From assembly GCA_037893225.1 (NCBI GenBank), contig JAZGUH010000557.1, positions 124,001 through 188,000 on the forward strand: a stretch of DNA of 64,000 bases. Direction: 5' to 3'. Positions 22,283-34,923 of the stretch are shown here, piece by piece (the first letter of the stretch is position 1; each line of letters starts with the position of its first letter). A model generated the notes under the pieces. That model saw only the letters and a program-made list of their open reading frames with translations. It was not told the origin of the DNA and searched no databases. This DNA comes from Hippasteria phrygiana. Taxonomy: Eukaryota > Echinodermata > Asteroidea > Valvatida > Goniasteridae. Both the position numbers and the translations under genes were made by a program.

Positions 22283-24552
22283 CTGACGACAAAAAGAGAT
22301 TACAATTATGCATTAGTTGTAGAATCTCTAGAAATCCTGACCCCCCCCCCTCACGAGAAAAAGAAAACAACTTTAATAGTCCAGCTAAATTTCACAAAAT
22401 GCTCAACGTTTTCGATTTGTTAAAAAAAACGAGCAATATTTTAAAATATCACGTTTACAAATTCTTTATGCTGTTAATAATGAAGATGAAATAAATACTA
22501 AAAGCACTTCACTACAAGAACGTCCAGCTCAACAATGCTGAAATTCTAGATTGAAGTATTGGCTAAACGACCAATTTCATTCCAAACACTTTTTTCCTAG
22601 TGAGATTAAGCAAAAGATATTAAACATGAACCAAATTTCCCCTCAATTTGTACGCCCCTCCCCTTTGCTTGAAAAAAAACCCAATAAGTTTGAATGTCTG
22701 TGCACTCGGTTGTTTTGTGATTTATTCATTCGTTTGGTGATTATTTGTTTAACCAAATCTTGCAAAACGAGTTAGAAATTGTCCGTTTCAGTTCGGAGAT
22801 ACTAAGCCCTAAAACATAGTTTGCGCAATGGAAATCTTAAGGTTTTATCAAAGTTTTCATTCCTTTTGATCTTATATTGTCGGGATTTAAAAACTAATGA
22901 TACAACAAAACAGCTCAAAATTTTCCTTTTTCTATTGTCGGGATTTAAAACGAATATATCAGCTCAAGCTCAAAAATCTGTAACTTGAGCCAAAAATCTA
23001 TTTTAAACAAAGAATGACTCGTTTTGCAGATTTGTGACATGTTGAGAATTTGCCAGTTGATGTTCTGTACACTCTACCAAAAAGATTGTTTTATGGCTTC
23101 AATGCTAACTAATGAAAAGATTTAGAGTTTTCAAAATGGAATTTTCACTCCAATGTTCAGTTGCAAGAACATTCAGCTTGAAATGTATCAATCTTGCAGA
23201 AGGCTGACAGACTTTTGAAGTTTGGATTCCTCACTTTTTTCAGATTTGTTGATATTAAATTGTGCTCGGTAAATTTTGGAACTGTTTTGTTTTTGGCAAA
23301 TGAAAGTAACTGTTCCTTGATTAATATCAGCTGGCAAATGCTCGTCATGTATGGGAAAAGTCGGAAGTGGTTTACCAAGGATAAGGCCCAAAAAATCTGG
23401 TTTCCAATTCGTTGCTTGCACCTTTGTAAAATTGAGTCTAAAAATTACATTGCTGCCAATTACATTGCAGTTCAATAACTGATGCGACGGCGTACCTACA
23501 ATTGCGACTCTTTGGAGCGCATTAAAGATTTTCAATATTGTATGAAAAAGGAGATTATTTTGAATAATTGCCTTAAGAAAAAAATGCTACAAAAAGAAAA
23601 CTGAACTGCGACAGAGTACAAAAATATATTTTTGTTGTTGAAAAATTAAAAAGCCGCATCCTTTTTCTTTTTTTTAGTATCTTTGGATGGAACCAGATTT
23701 TTGGGGCCTAAAGTGTTGCAGCTTGTAACTGTGGAATGAGTCTGATATTTTTATGTCGATAAAATTCATTCTTGCCAGTATTCAACTGGTTTTCAAATTC
23801 AAAATGTACATGGAGACTGTTCATGGTTCAAAAGTAGAACTTTGTTTGCAATGCAATGAAACTTTGAATCACTTATTTCTTGTCCAGAAATGAAATGCAT
23901 TGACAAAACGGAACAATTTGCACACCATACTTTCCAAAAGAAAACTATTAAAAATTAAATTTTATTCGACTCATTCCAAGTTTACAGGCTGCACACTTGC
24001 AAGGTGTTATTTTGTACCTGTTGGGTGACCTCTGCCCCTTTTGCTGGGTCGTGACATTTGGCCAAGGTGTGGAGTATCCATCTCTGAATTCCTATACCAA
24101 AAATGAAGGGGAAATGTAAATTTTGTTTACGTGCAATGAAAAAACATGGAAACGCCCTCTTGCCACAAAGGTCACAGAAACATGGTATGAAATGACATCT
24201 TTAAAGGGACTGCATTGTATGTTGCAATGTGTCCCACAGTGCAAACCTTGGGTAATTTGCATGTGACATCTATGCATTATTAATATGCATAGGGTAATAT
24301 GCAAATGACCTAAGGCTGCATTGTTGGGAATAACATTCACATACAATTCCTTTGTTCCTCCAACAATGGAGTATCCTTGGTAAACCATGTTTTAAAGGTT
24401 CCTCCTCTTAATTGAGAGGGGAGGGGCCTTTAAACATTCTGACAAAATAATGACAAGGGGGGCCTTTTTTCAATTTTTTTTTTCCGTACAGATTTATTAA
24501 AAGGGGAACCCCTTTTTCAATTTTTTTTGAAAAAAAATCTATAAAAAAAAAA

Positions 24553-27500
24553 GCAGTGACGTTGTGCAAACATCTGTTGCTGGTTGGCGCCCTCTACTGC
24601 CCAGAGCATGTAGCAACCCGATGACCCAAGTGCTATAGTTGATATACCTTTTATTCAGCAAAATTTGCTCATGTGCCACTGGTACTCTGCACCACTGGTT
24701 TACTGCCTCCACGTGATTCGACAAGCTTATTTGCCTAGTACATGACTAAATTGTCATGTGGGTGAAAGTGCCTATTGAAAAACCAAACAATGGCCTAAAC
24801 AAAGGTCAGAAAGGATTCACTATGTCTAGTACTTAAGCCTTCATGAGTCTGTATATGGCGGCGTTTTCGGGACGTCGCCCCCTGTTCGGGCAACCAGGCC
24901 GCTGGGTTCTTTAGTTGTGTTTTTGGTGGTGAACTTTGGTAAAAAAAAAAAAAAAAAAAAATGGCCGTTTTTATTTGGACTTTTTCACTCCATCACCAAT
25001 TTAGTTCTCGACCTTCAAAATGATGACGACTTCAGCCTAGATGATGATGTGCTGATTGGAGAAACAACATTCCAATATGGCTGTTTACTTCACACTTTTT
25101 ATGAAGTATTTTGTTTTGGAAATAATCCACAAATGAACAAAATCACAATACTCAGGGATATCTTGGTTTCACTTGCATAGAAAGAACCACACTGTTTTGT
25201 TTTGTTTTTTTTGCAGAAAAAAATACTTTGAAACTAGAACTATCCATTTTATATTTTAGCACGAAAAATGTATTTTGGTAGAAAAATAAAATGATTTACG
25301 GCATTCAAATGCATAGAAAAATAGCCTATTTTGTAATGAAAAACTCTGCTTCTTCCAAGCAAAACAGTGTGTTTAAAGATTTTCATTATTAGATTTTGAC
25401 TGCAAAATATATTTAACAGGCGATATTGTAGATGACATTGGGTTTACGAAGTACATTAGCGTGTTTTGGGCAAACAAGTCACGACTTTGCATCTAATACC
25501 TACTTCTACGCTCATATGCTAGATAATTTGCCCAATTAGTAAAACTAACTTGCAAATGACTAAAGATGACCTATTTCAATGAAGTTATTTAAATGATAAA
25601 AACTAACAATAAACTGACTTTATTATAAGTATTATTATTATTATTTTAATTTCTATTTGTTTATTGCCATCTTGTTCAGGCAGCCCTTATGTTTAATTGC
25701 ATGGTTTAAATCTTTAATTGAATAATTTTAGTGAGTAAACTCAAAGTCTGAATTAACACTTACTCCTATCTGTTTTATCTTGAGTCATAATACAATAAAG
25801 TACTTTGTATTACTTTGATGACTTCATTAGTGAAACTTTCTATATTTAATGTTTCTATTTCATGAAAAATACAGGCGCCCTTTTTTAATAACTGGTTCAG
25901 ACATTTTTTTTGCAGTTATTACTGGGCATTTTGCCAGTGAAATTATTTTAAGCTCTGCATCATGAAAACTATTCAGAAATTCTCAACATTTTTGCTTTGG
26001 GAAAGCCTTTATTTGTATAACTGGAGACTAACAACCTAAAACTGATGTTTGATTTTGCAAGGCATAATTCCCTATTTGCTCATGCGAGAAAAAAATGAAC
26101 AGATTTATGAACTAGTGTCAAAAAAGGCTTTTTACACTAAATAATTTTCAGAAATACCAGGTTTGCTGGCAGAAGATGAAGAGACGACTGTGAAAGAATT
26201 AGGTATTACTACTTTATCTTTGCATAACTGCAACTAATGTACACTGCATGTGAGCTTTCATTTAAAGCTGAACAATCTGTTCAAAACTGCATTATGTTAT
26301 TTATTTATTTATTCAAACTCAGCCTACAATGGATGTTCAATGTACTTAGAAGTTTATTTAAGTTTTCTACAAGTTTCCTGTTCATATGCGGAAAGTTCAA
26401 TTTAACTTTATTGTAAGTACTATACATGTCCATGTGTAGTAATTTTACTACATATTTACTGTACTTTAATTACTGTAGGTTTACTGTTAGTTTACTTTAA
26501 GTTTACTATTTTGTAAGTTAATTGGTTTAAGTTTTTTAATTTATTTTATATGTTTACTATACGTTTATTAACAGTAAGTTGCAAATATACATGTATATCT
26601 AATATGTACTTTCCCAAGAAATGTTATCTAAAATATTTGCATTTTAATGGTTTTGTAACATTGAAGTTATTAACTGCCTGAAATGGGAAGATCAAGTGCC
26701 TAAATATGTTTACTTCTACTGTTTATGATGCTTTGCTTTTAAAGTATGAAGACATTTCCAGAAGTACTTAAAGTCAATTTCTTTAAAATGTTGCTTTCAG
26801 TTATTTTAACTGCTACCTATGAACGATTTTAGGATTCCCATGTTAATTTTGTTGTTCACCTAATTATTTTATTTATGTTCCATGGATATGTCTAAATATG
26901 ATTTTATGATTTAGATTTTATTTAGGATTTAAGATCTATACAATTCATGATTCTTTTATATATATATATTTTTTTTAACTGACTAAATGTAAACCTATCG
27001 CCATAAGACCTACAGATTAACACTAGTATGAGAATTTTCATTCAAGAAATTTAGTGTACCCAAACGTTATCTTTGACAAGAACATTTTTATAATTTATAA
27101 AACCAGTTTATTAATTAACACTTATTTTTTGTTTCAATAATTAGAATTAGGTCTTTCATTCATAACCCAATGTCATCTTGGATATCGCCTTGTGATAAAC
27201 TGACTTCCTACAACAAGTGAAACCAATTTGTCAACCTGAGTACCTGTGAGTGAAGTTAAACAGCCATATCAGAATGTCATTTTTCCAACCCTCACACCAC
27301 ACACCTGGGCAGAGGTCCCCATCATCAATCAGGTCTAGAGCTCCCTCGGATCTGAGGCAGATGTCCTGTATGATCAAAGGTTTGGTCATCACGACCAGGC
27401 CGAAAAAGAGACCTGTTTAAACAGGAACAAAGAGTGACGGGTACCAACGGAAAAAAAGTGAAAAAGTGAATGTTGGTCCACAGTCCACTACACTCATCCA

Positions 27501-27761
27501 TTCAGCCGACGAAGACCTAAGGAGGCATTTGGAATCCTTTCTTTCCAATATGTGTGATTTTTGGAGATATTCTTTTTTTTGGATCAGCTTGTCAAATCAT
27601 GGAAAGCAGCACACCAGTGGCTTAGAGCACCAGTGGCACATTGTGAGCAAATTTCACCGAACAAAAGGTATACCAACCATAGCACTTGGGTCACGGGTCA
27701 CCACACGCTCTGGGCAGTAGAGGGCGCCAACCAGCGACAGACGTTTGCACAACGCCACTGC
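24553..27761. mobile_element. 3.2-kb element with long inverted termini, right arm
   Basis: Mirror copy of 12982-15857. The ends read GCAGTGACGTTGTGCAAAC and the inverse of GCAGTGGCGTTGTGCAAACG, with extended imperfect inverted similarity (for example AATATGGCTGTTTACTTCAC near 25075 versus an inverted relative near 27255). It has no intact transposase. It is about 330 bp longer than the left copy. Confidence 0.65.
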
Positions 27762-28917
27762 GTTGTACAATGAGTTTGAATAGAAAGGAGCTAGAAAAGT
27801 AAGATTTACAAGTTAAATATTGCATTATGTATTCTACAACATGAAAACCACTCCAAAAAGCTGAGGCTTTGCATTAGGTCACACTAATTAGTCATTCATT
27901 GTAGCCCTGATGAAGAAAGTTTTTCAGTAAATTTGCATACAATTTGAATTTAGCCAAAAGAGTGACAATGTAAAAAAAAAAATGTATACAGTCAGTGTGA
28001 ATGTTAAATTTTCACCAAATGTAAAAATATATCTTCTTTTTTCTTTTCAAAAATTTGAATTACAAATAATGAAATTGACTTGTGAATTTGAAACTCAATT
28101 GAACAATGCATTGTCTTTGGGTTCACAGATTTTCAAGATGCAAGTTAGTGGAAGTGGCTTTCATGTTGCTTTCTAAAGTTCTTTGATGTGTCATGTTCTA
28201 TCAAGATCCTTCACTGGGTAAAAACCTCTATCAGAATTTTAGTTCATGGTAAGGAGAGCTTTTTGTGATGATTAGTTTTGAAATCATCAGCCTTTCTGGG
28301 AAGTCAAATTGCAGTCTATCCCACTGACGTAAATTCGTCAGAAAAAATATTAGAAACGGGTATAAATGTCTCGCCCAGTTTGTCAGATCTTGAGAGAACA
28401 TGTCACATAAATACAAGTTTGCAAAAAGGTATGGTTCATGGCTAACATCTGATTACTGCAAAACTTGCGATTTGTATGGATATTTAAAGCATGGCATGCA
28501 TGGACAAAGTGAAAAGGAAAAGAAATGTCCCCACCCAGGGGAAAATTATGAGTTAAAAATATGTGAATGAAAATAGCAATGTGGTCAGTTTGAATGACTT
28601 GAGCAAGGTAACAGTTAGTCTAGTCACCAACACCAGTGCCTATATCGACAGATTTGTTACCATGAAAAACTAATATGTGCTAAATTAGAAAAAAAACAAA
28701 ATAACGGAATTTAGTCAAAGTGAGCAAAAACGAACTTTGAAAAGATTTGGCAATTACTTATGCACTAGAATTCAAATATAACAGCCAACATCTCCTGGAT
28801 TAAAATACCTAAAAACAGACATGTCTGCTGTAACTGTTAAAACAATCAGAATGTGAACCTTGAACCATACCTTTACATACATACAAGCATTTACAATAGT
28901 GATGGATCCATGTGAAA

Positions 28918-29568
28918 AGACTTGGAGACATCCCCACACCAGGGGAGGGGCAAAGTTGGAGACATCCCCACACCAGGGAGGGACAAAGTTGGAGACATCC
29001 CCACACCAGGGGAGGGACAAAGTTGGAGACATCCCCACACCAGGGAAAGGACAAAGTTGGAGACATCCCCACACCAGGGAAAGGACAAAGTTGGAGACAT
29101 CCCCACACCAGGGAGGGACAAAGTTGGAGACATTCCCACACCAGGGGATGGGCAAAGTTGGAGACATCCCCACACCAGGGAAAGGACAAAGTTGGAGACA
29201 TCCCCACACCAGGGAGGGACAAAGTTGGAGACATCCCCACACCAGGGAAAGGACAAAGTTGGAGACATCCCCACACCAGGGAGGGACAAAGTTGGAGACA
29301 TTCCCACACCAGGGGATGGGCAAAGTTGGAGACATCCCCACACCAGGGAAAGGACAAAGTTGGAGACATCCCCACACCAGGGAGGGACAAAGTTGGAGAC
29401 ATCCCCACACCAGGGGAGGGACAAAGTTGGAGACATCCCCACACCAGGGGAGGGGCAAAGTTGGAGACATTCCCACACCAGGGAGGGACAAGTTGGAGAC
29501 ATCCCCACACCAGGGGAGGGACAAAGTTGGAGACACCCCTTCACTGGGGGGGGGGGAGTTGGAGACAT
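28918..29568. repeat. 33-35-bp minisatellite, right arm
   Basis: About 19 tandem units of GTTGGAGACATCCCCACACC plus an AGGGGAGGGACAAA-type block, the reverse complement of the left-arm array at 11236-11822. Copy number and unit variants differ between arms. The long ORFs on both strands are products of the repeat. Confidence 0.95.
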
Positions 29569-30090
29569 ATAAAACATGGATCCATCCAAAAACAAAACCC
29601 AGATAATTAATTGTTAGGACACTCAATGCGCATAAACCATGTCATTTTGGGACAATTTCCCCCAAAGGTTTGTAACGGAAAATTTGACTTTGCTCAATAT
29701 GCCAAACATAGGTGAGCATTTGCTTTTAAAATCTAAAAAGACCTATGAATATTTGGTATCTAATCAATTTCTTCGCTTCTGTTTTACTTTGGTTTGCCTG
29801 AAATATTTATTACAAATTTTTCTTAATGGAAATGCAAGTTTGGTCTCAATTCACAAAAAAAGTGGGGCATTCAACATTGAGTGTTCCTGCAAATTGTAAT
29901 CAAACAAATTAAAATGAATGCACTTTTGACTTCATTTTTTTAAAGGTAGTTTCTAACTTTCCTAAAATTACTTTTTCAATGTGAAAAGCGTTTAAATGGA
30001 GTACAAGCTTGGTAAATGTTTCTAATTGTTTCTAAGTATGCCATTTTTGCAGTTTCTGACAGCTTTGTTATTAGCTCAAATTTAGTTTGT

Positions 30091-30203
30091 TTACTTTTGA
30101 CGGTGAGATACTGGACAGGTGACATCTCTTGCAGGAGTATCATCTACGTTCGTTGGCTGAGCTGATGAATACACAGGCTTTGGTGACGTGGCATCAGGTT
30201 TAT
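30091..30203 (-). CDS. Candidate terminal exon, hypothetical (right arm)
   Basis: 113-nt mirror of 10575-10687, with an intact acceptor, an open frame of 36 residues and a TAA stop. It differs from the left copy by two amino-acid changes (Val to Asp and Val to Thr). Confidence 0.28.
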
Positions 30204-30647
30204 CTGTAGTAAAAGAAAAAGAAATCCAAAAATACATTAATCAATCCCTAACCCTCCTCAATCCTCCAAAATCCTCTGTGCAGTTTTGGAGGATTGAGGG
30301 TACATGGTAATTCGGCCTGAGATGATATTGAAGAATTGGTTTGGCATAGGTTACTGGAATGGATCTATTTGATTTGTTAATTTTTATTTATTGACCAAAG
30401 TAAGTATTATTTTGTATTAGTATTTACTTGGCATAGAGCCGGGATAGCCCACGAAAGTCTTTCGACTTATTTCCAGTGGGGTCCCATATAGAAGATGAGG
30501 AAGGAGAACCAGTTACAAGCTTATGTCAATTCAATTTTGGCTGGTAACCTGTTTTTCTGTTCTTAGCACAGTTTTACGCTTTAGCAGGAAATGACAGACT
30601 CATGGCCACAATACTATATTGTAAAAGCATCTGTTCGAAGGACTTAC

Positions 30648-30816
30648 CGAGGAATCTGCTCGATTGGGTGGTGTTTTTCTTCTGTCAGCTGATTGGTTTG
30701 TATCACGTTCTGCTGTATCCTGATTGGCTCTTGCCCATTCATGCTGTATACTGATTGGCTACGCAGATGCAACAGGTGTTCCTAGGCTTGGTAAATCAGG
30801 ATCCAAGAACTTGAAC
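30648..30816 (-). pseudogene. Candidate exon copy with frame-breaking indel (right arm)
   Basis: Mirror of 9238-9408 with the same splice sites but one extra base in the AGAAGAAAAACACC region and three bases missing upstream. The frame that is open in the left arm is therefore broken relative to the next exon. Either the gene is decayed in this arm or the segment is not coding. Confidence 0.25.
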
Positions 30817-31439
30817 CTGTGAAGAAAAGCATTGATACATTACACATTTAAGGCTCATGACTTGAAACACAGAGTTCTCCACAAGGGTTTTTTGGGGCAG
30901 GGTGGTTCACCCTGCAGTAATTTTTTACCACTACTTGTTCGTCTCACTGTCTCTCATCCTAAACCTACTACCCTGTGTCTGAAATATGCCCGACTATGGT
31001 TGCACAATTCATACAACACTTACTTTGAGCGGTCAATGTTTGCAATACAGTGAGCAAAACACTTTCCTATTGGCTGAACGGTAATGACAATGTCCACAAT
31101 ATATACAACTTCCACCAATCGAGCTGCAGTTTGGATACATTGCCATCCTACATTAAATTTCACCCCCCCCCCCCACAATACCCCCAACCATGGAGACCCC
31201 TACAACTGGTAACTTAAAGAGGATATTGATTGCTGAGAGAAATCTACGTCATTTTGTAGTTTTATGTAGATTAATGTATATTACAAAATAACAGAATTAT
31301 TTCTGCAATGAAAAAATAAAAGTTACTTCTGTGGTGGTGCATAATTTTAGACCAACATTACTCCAAGTTTGATTACCCGAATACTTAAATATTTGAAAAT
31401 GAACAGCCCTGGCAGAATGCTTGCATGTCAAACATGCTG

Positions 31440-32960
31440 GGAATTTTCCAATGTGTTATAATGTAATATATGTTTTAACTCGTGTCCAAGTGTATTTCAA
31501 AGCATAATGAACAAGGAAGATGGATGTAAAAAAAACTTTTTTTGTAAGTTTTTATTATCTGTACCCTTTTTATAAAAACTAAGCTCCGGCCACAACATAT
31601 TGTATGTACATATCGAACATGGTCAATAGCCTACTTGTTTCGGGAAATGGACATTTGATGAGAATGGTGTGTTCTATTTTTTTTAATGGGTACAAAATAG
31701 CCACAAGGCATTGGAAAACATGCCAGGAAAATTTGACAGGATCAAAACAATGCATTGCGATGATATGAGCTAAAATGTACTTGGAGGGGGTGGCAACCCC
31801 GCCCCCTCCGCGCTTTTCGCGCCGCTCTTAAGTTAATTAGTATGATTTTAAATTAAAGTTACTTTACATTTTTATTTTCTACAAGTGTCAAGGCATCTAT
31901 AGAAACTGGTTTCAAATTTGTTTCTCTATCGTCGCGTTGCAACTGTATCAGCGAAAAGGAATGGGAGGGGGTTACGGCCACGCCCCCTCCTGTACAGGTT
32001 TTTCGGTCTGGTGGGCACACTCCACCACTGAAGTGAAAATGTCTGGCAGTGACCATTCATGATACCTGGGACTATGCCGAACATTTTCCAGTAGGTTTCA
32101 TCGGGTTAACACACCAGTTAGGCTAGCTCAATTTTGGGGCCCTTTCTAATGGCCCTCCTGATGACCACACCCACCACAATGTGCTCGACAGACATCCATT
32201 TCCTTACAAGTTACATCAGTATGCACGCGGACCATTGCTATGGAAATTTGTTAACTTTCCAGCTAGGCTGACCCCCCTGACCTCCTGCTCTATTTATGTC
32301 TGTGGTGCAAACCACAGCAATAAGGCAAGAGAGTTAGGACACGAGAGTTATGGATCTTAAAAAAAATGGAAACAAATCTTCCACAGCAGTTTCAATAAAC
32401 CTTTTTGACATTCTCAAAGCATCATGGGAACAGCATCAGCCATAACTGGCATTAGAAGAGCAAGCACATTAGAACGGACGTGATTGGTCGCATTGGTCAC
32501 ATGTTCGTTGTCATGCTTGCAAAAATCCTCTTCTGATTGGCTAATACTGTGACATTATTAGCTGTTCTAATTCCAGAAATTTGCATTCATCAGTAACTGG
32601 TACCCTGAAAGGGATTCCCCAATTATTTCCTTTATTTTTATTGCCATTTAAAATAGATTTTTCTGGTTATTATTTTCCTTATGTTCCATGCAAAGATATG
32701 TGAAAAGGGTATCGCTCAACTCATGACAGATATTTAGCATAAAATCAATTAATATTTGGACTGGTTCACAGTGCCATAGGTTTGTGTATAAATTACATGG
32801 TCTGTTTGGCCTCCAAACCCACAATGCATTGAGAATGTCGAAAAGGTTTATGATGTAGTAGGCCTATCTCTCTGTAAATGAGTGTAAACTGTGTTAGTGT
32901 AAGGTTTGTGAAAACCTTACAGTTCTGGAAGTACCCCCAATAGTTGCGTCTACTAATCCA
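31440..32960. other. Right-arm-only block
   Basis: Sequence between the main palindrome arm and its outer segment, with no match in the left arm. It contains a GGGGGTGG...CCGCCCCCTCC region near 31785-31830, a related GGGAGGGGG...GCCCCCTCC patch near 31965-31990, and an inverted-repeat element at 32398-32850. No gene was seen. Confidence 0.6.
32398..32850. mobile_element. 453-bp TIR element, possible TA target
   Basis: Termini of about 33 bp: TAAACCTTTTTGACATTCTC at the left and the inverse of TAAACCTTTTCGACATTCTC at the right. TA flanks both ends. No ORF with transposase features. Confidence 0.55.
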
Positions 32961-33971
32961 AGTCATTATTGCCCACCACTTCATATCTCACCCCTTTAAC
33001 ATGTTCAAGGAGGGTGGATACACAGCCAGCGGCCACGCCCACCATATGGTGTCGGAAATGGAATACCGAACCATAGCGTTATTGAAACGGGAATAAACGC
33101 TTATGAGGAATAAGACCACATATGTACCAATTCAAGGTGTTTATTTAGCTCATTTTTCAACTGAATATATAAAGGAAAAATAGGTTGTTTAAAAACATCT
33201 TAGCTGTGTATTAATCCTTGAAAACAATGGCCACATTGATTTGAACAATTAAAAATCTTACCACATGGCGCCGCTCCGTGACTTTCTGCTAGCTGTTTGT
33301 CAACTGTTGGTGGCGCTATTCTAGGGGAGGCCCGGGAGGGAAGGGGTCGGGAAGAGGCACATAGGGACTGAAAGACGGCTTCAAAATTGTACAGAAAATC
33401 GACAAATTAATCCGTCAGACATAAACTGCTTGTCAAACTTGGAATTGTCCAGAATGCCTTAAAAAAAATTGAGACAATTAATGTTCAATAACGACATTGC
33501 TCCTTAACATATTTTTTTTCACATGAAACAACTTTCAAATTGTATGTTTTAGTTAACGTAAAAAGTTGTAAAAACTACTTTTTTCCCTAATGTGGGCGTT
33601 TGCCACTGTCCGAAAAAGGCTTTTATCCCTAATTGCTTTCGGGCCTTCGACAAACGCTCGGAATTACTGACGGGCCGCATTGAATCAATTCTACGGTAAA
33701 TTAGACAACTAATCTTGGCAGATTTTTCGTTCGATGTTTCATTCAAAAGTGAATAACTTTTTTCCTGGAAAATAGCAATTTAACAAACTTATTTTTTTCG
33801 AGATGAAAAGAGCATACCTATAAGCGCTGATTGCCAGCCTGAACTGGAGTCCTGCTCCAATTGCATCTTAACTCTTGCCTATGCTAGCTATTAATTTCAT
33901 TCCCAGGGCAGCGTCCACTGCGGTTTATTTCAGTTTCATGCTGCCGACGGCGCCGGAACACTTTTGAAAGT

Positions 33972-34024
<53 letters not shown>

Positions 34025-34197
34025 ATTTCCCCAAAGTTGAAAAAGTGGGGGGGAATTTCCCCCGCCCCCGTTCCGCCGCCGTTGGGGGGCTGGCAAGACA
34101 AGGCGGGCCGACTCAGAGGGCCCATTCCCGTGCATGCGACAGCACTCAAGTCCCGGGACAGCACTTATTGAAGGTGTGTTGCCGGCGACATTTTAAA

Positions 34198-34241
<44 letters not shown>

Positions 34242-34892
34242 TGGTCGAAGCCGAAGTTACACTGTAAAATCCCCCTACCAAAAACTCAGGTTAATTGCAC
34301 TGATGAACTTGACTTGTGACCAATGGACGCCATCGGCGGTGGGGGGGGGGGGGGGGGAATCAATCTTTTCAGAGGCTGGTGCATATTTCTCGCCTCCCCC
34401 CCCCCCCCCCCCCAACACACACACATTTATTTGTGGTTGATTCGGAATAGAATTGTACAAATCTGACAAGTATTTTCTTAATGAATTTTCTTGGAAGCAT
34501 GAAATCAATAATTGATTCCAATTAAGAAAAACAAATTTGCAGTTTTCTTCTTAAAGTTAAGAAATAATTTCTGCAGATTTGTTTTCTTAAAAGAAGAAAA
34601 CTTTTCTTGATCGCTTGTAGAGAAAGGTTTCCCTTTGCTTTCAAGACAAGAAATTGTTTCCTTACATTTGGAAATATTTTCCTATTTTAAAAGAAGAGTA
34701 AGACATTTACGGAGGTGCGGCACGCAAGGTTGTGAATAGCGCAGTTTATTGTCAACTTAGTTGCAGCATGGAGGAATGTGTTTTATTCCTCCATGGTTGC
34801 AGTTACTAAGCGACTGAAAAAAAAGAGTAAACAGACAAAAAGGAGGGGTGTGAGAAGAAAAGACAAGCGGTGTAATACATGAATACATAACA

Positions 34893-34919
<27 letters not shown>
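33972..34919. repeat. Cluster of long poly-G / poly-C tracts
   Basis: Five long homopolymers within 950 bp: G at 33972-34022 (51), C at 34201-34241 (41), G at 34341-34357 (17), C at 34396-34413 (18) and C at 34893-34919 (27). They lie just outside the right end of the palindrome. The intervening GC-rich sequence is unlike its AT-rich surroundings. Such tracts are prone to length error in sequencing and could form G-quadruplex or G/C hairpin structures. Proline- or glycine-repeat ORFs here are spurious. Confidence 0.9.

Positions 34920-34923
<4 letters not shown>

Larger units (their letters stand above)
1..33800. repeat. Giant imperfect palindrome (inverted repeat)
   Basis: Reverse-complement matching by eye shows that most of the first 33.8 kb is one inverted repeat centred near 20363. 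Main arms: about 7800-20348 pairs with 20378-31440. Outer segment: 1-1830 pairs with 32960-33800. Landmarks that pair include the 34-35-bp minisatellites (11236-11822 with 28918-29568), a roughly 3-kb element (12982-15857 with 24553-27761) and exon-like segments (10575-10687 with 30091-30203). The arms are similar but not identical: there are substitutions, small indels, and whole insertions found in one arm only. The left arm is longer because of a block at 1831-7790 and several transposons. The match reaches the left window edge, so the repeat may continue outside. It could be a real old palindrome or two diverged haplotypes joined head to head during assembly. Confidence 0.88.

Noticed and set aside
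1..33800. CRISPR array or bacterial operon explanation for the repeats
   Set aside because: Spliced genes, SINE-like repeats and MITEs show a eukaryotic genome; no direct repeats with unique spacers of constant length.
33884..34440. Poly-proline and poly-glycine ORFs
   Set aside because: Produced entirely by poly-C and poly-G runs.
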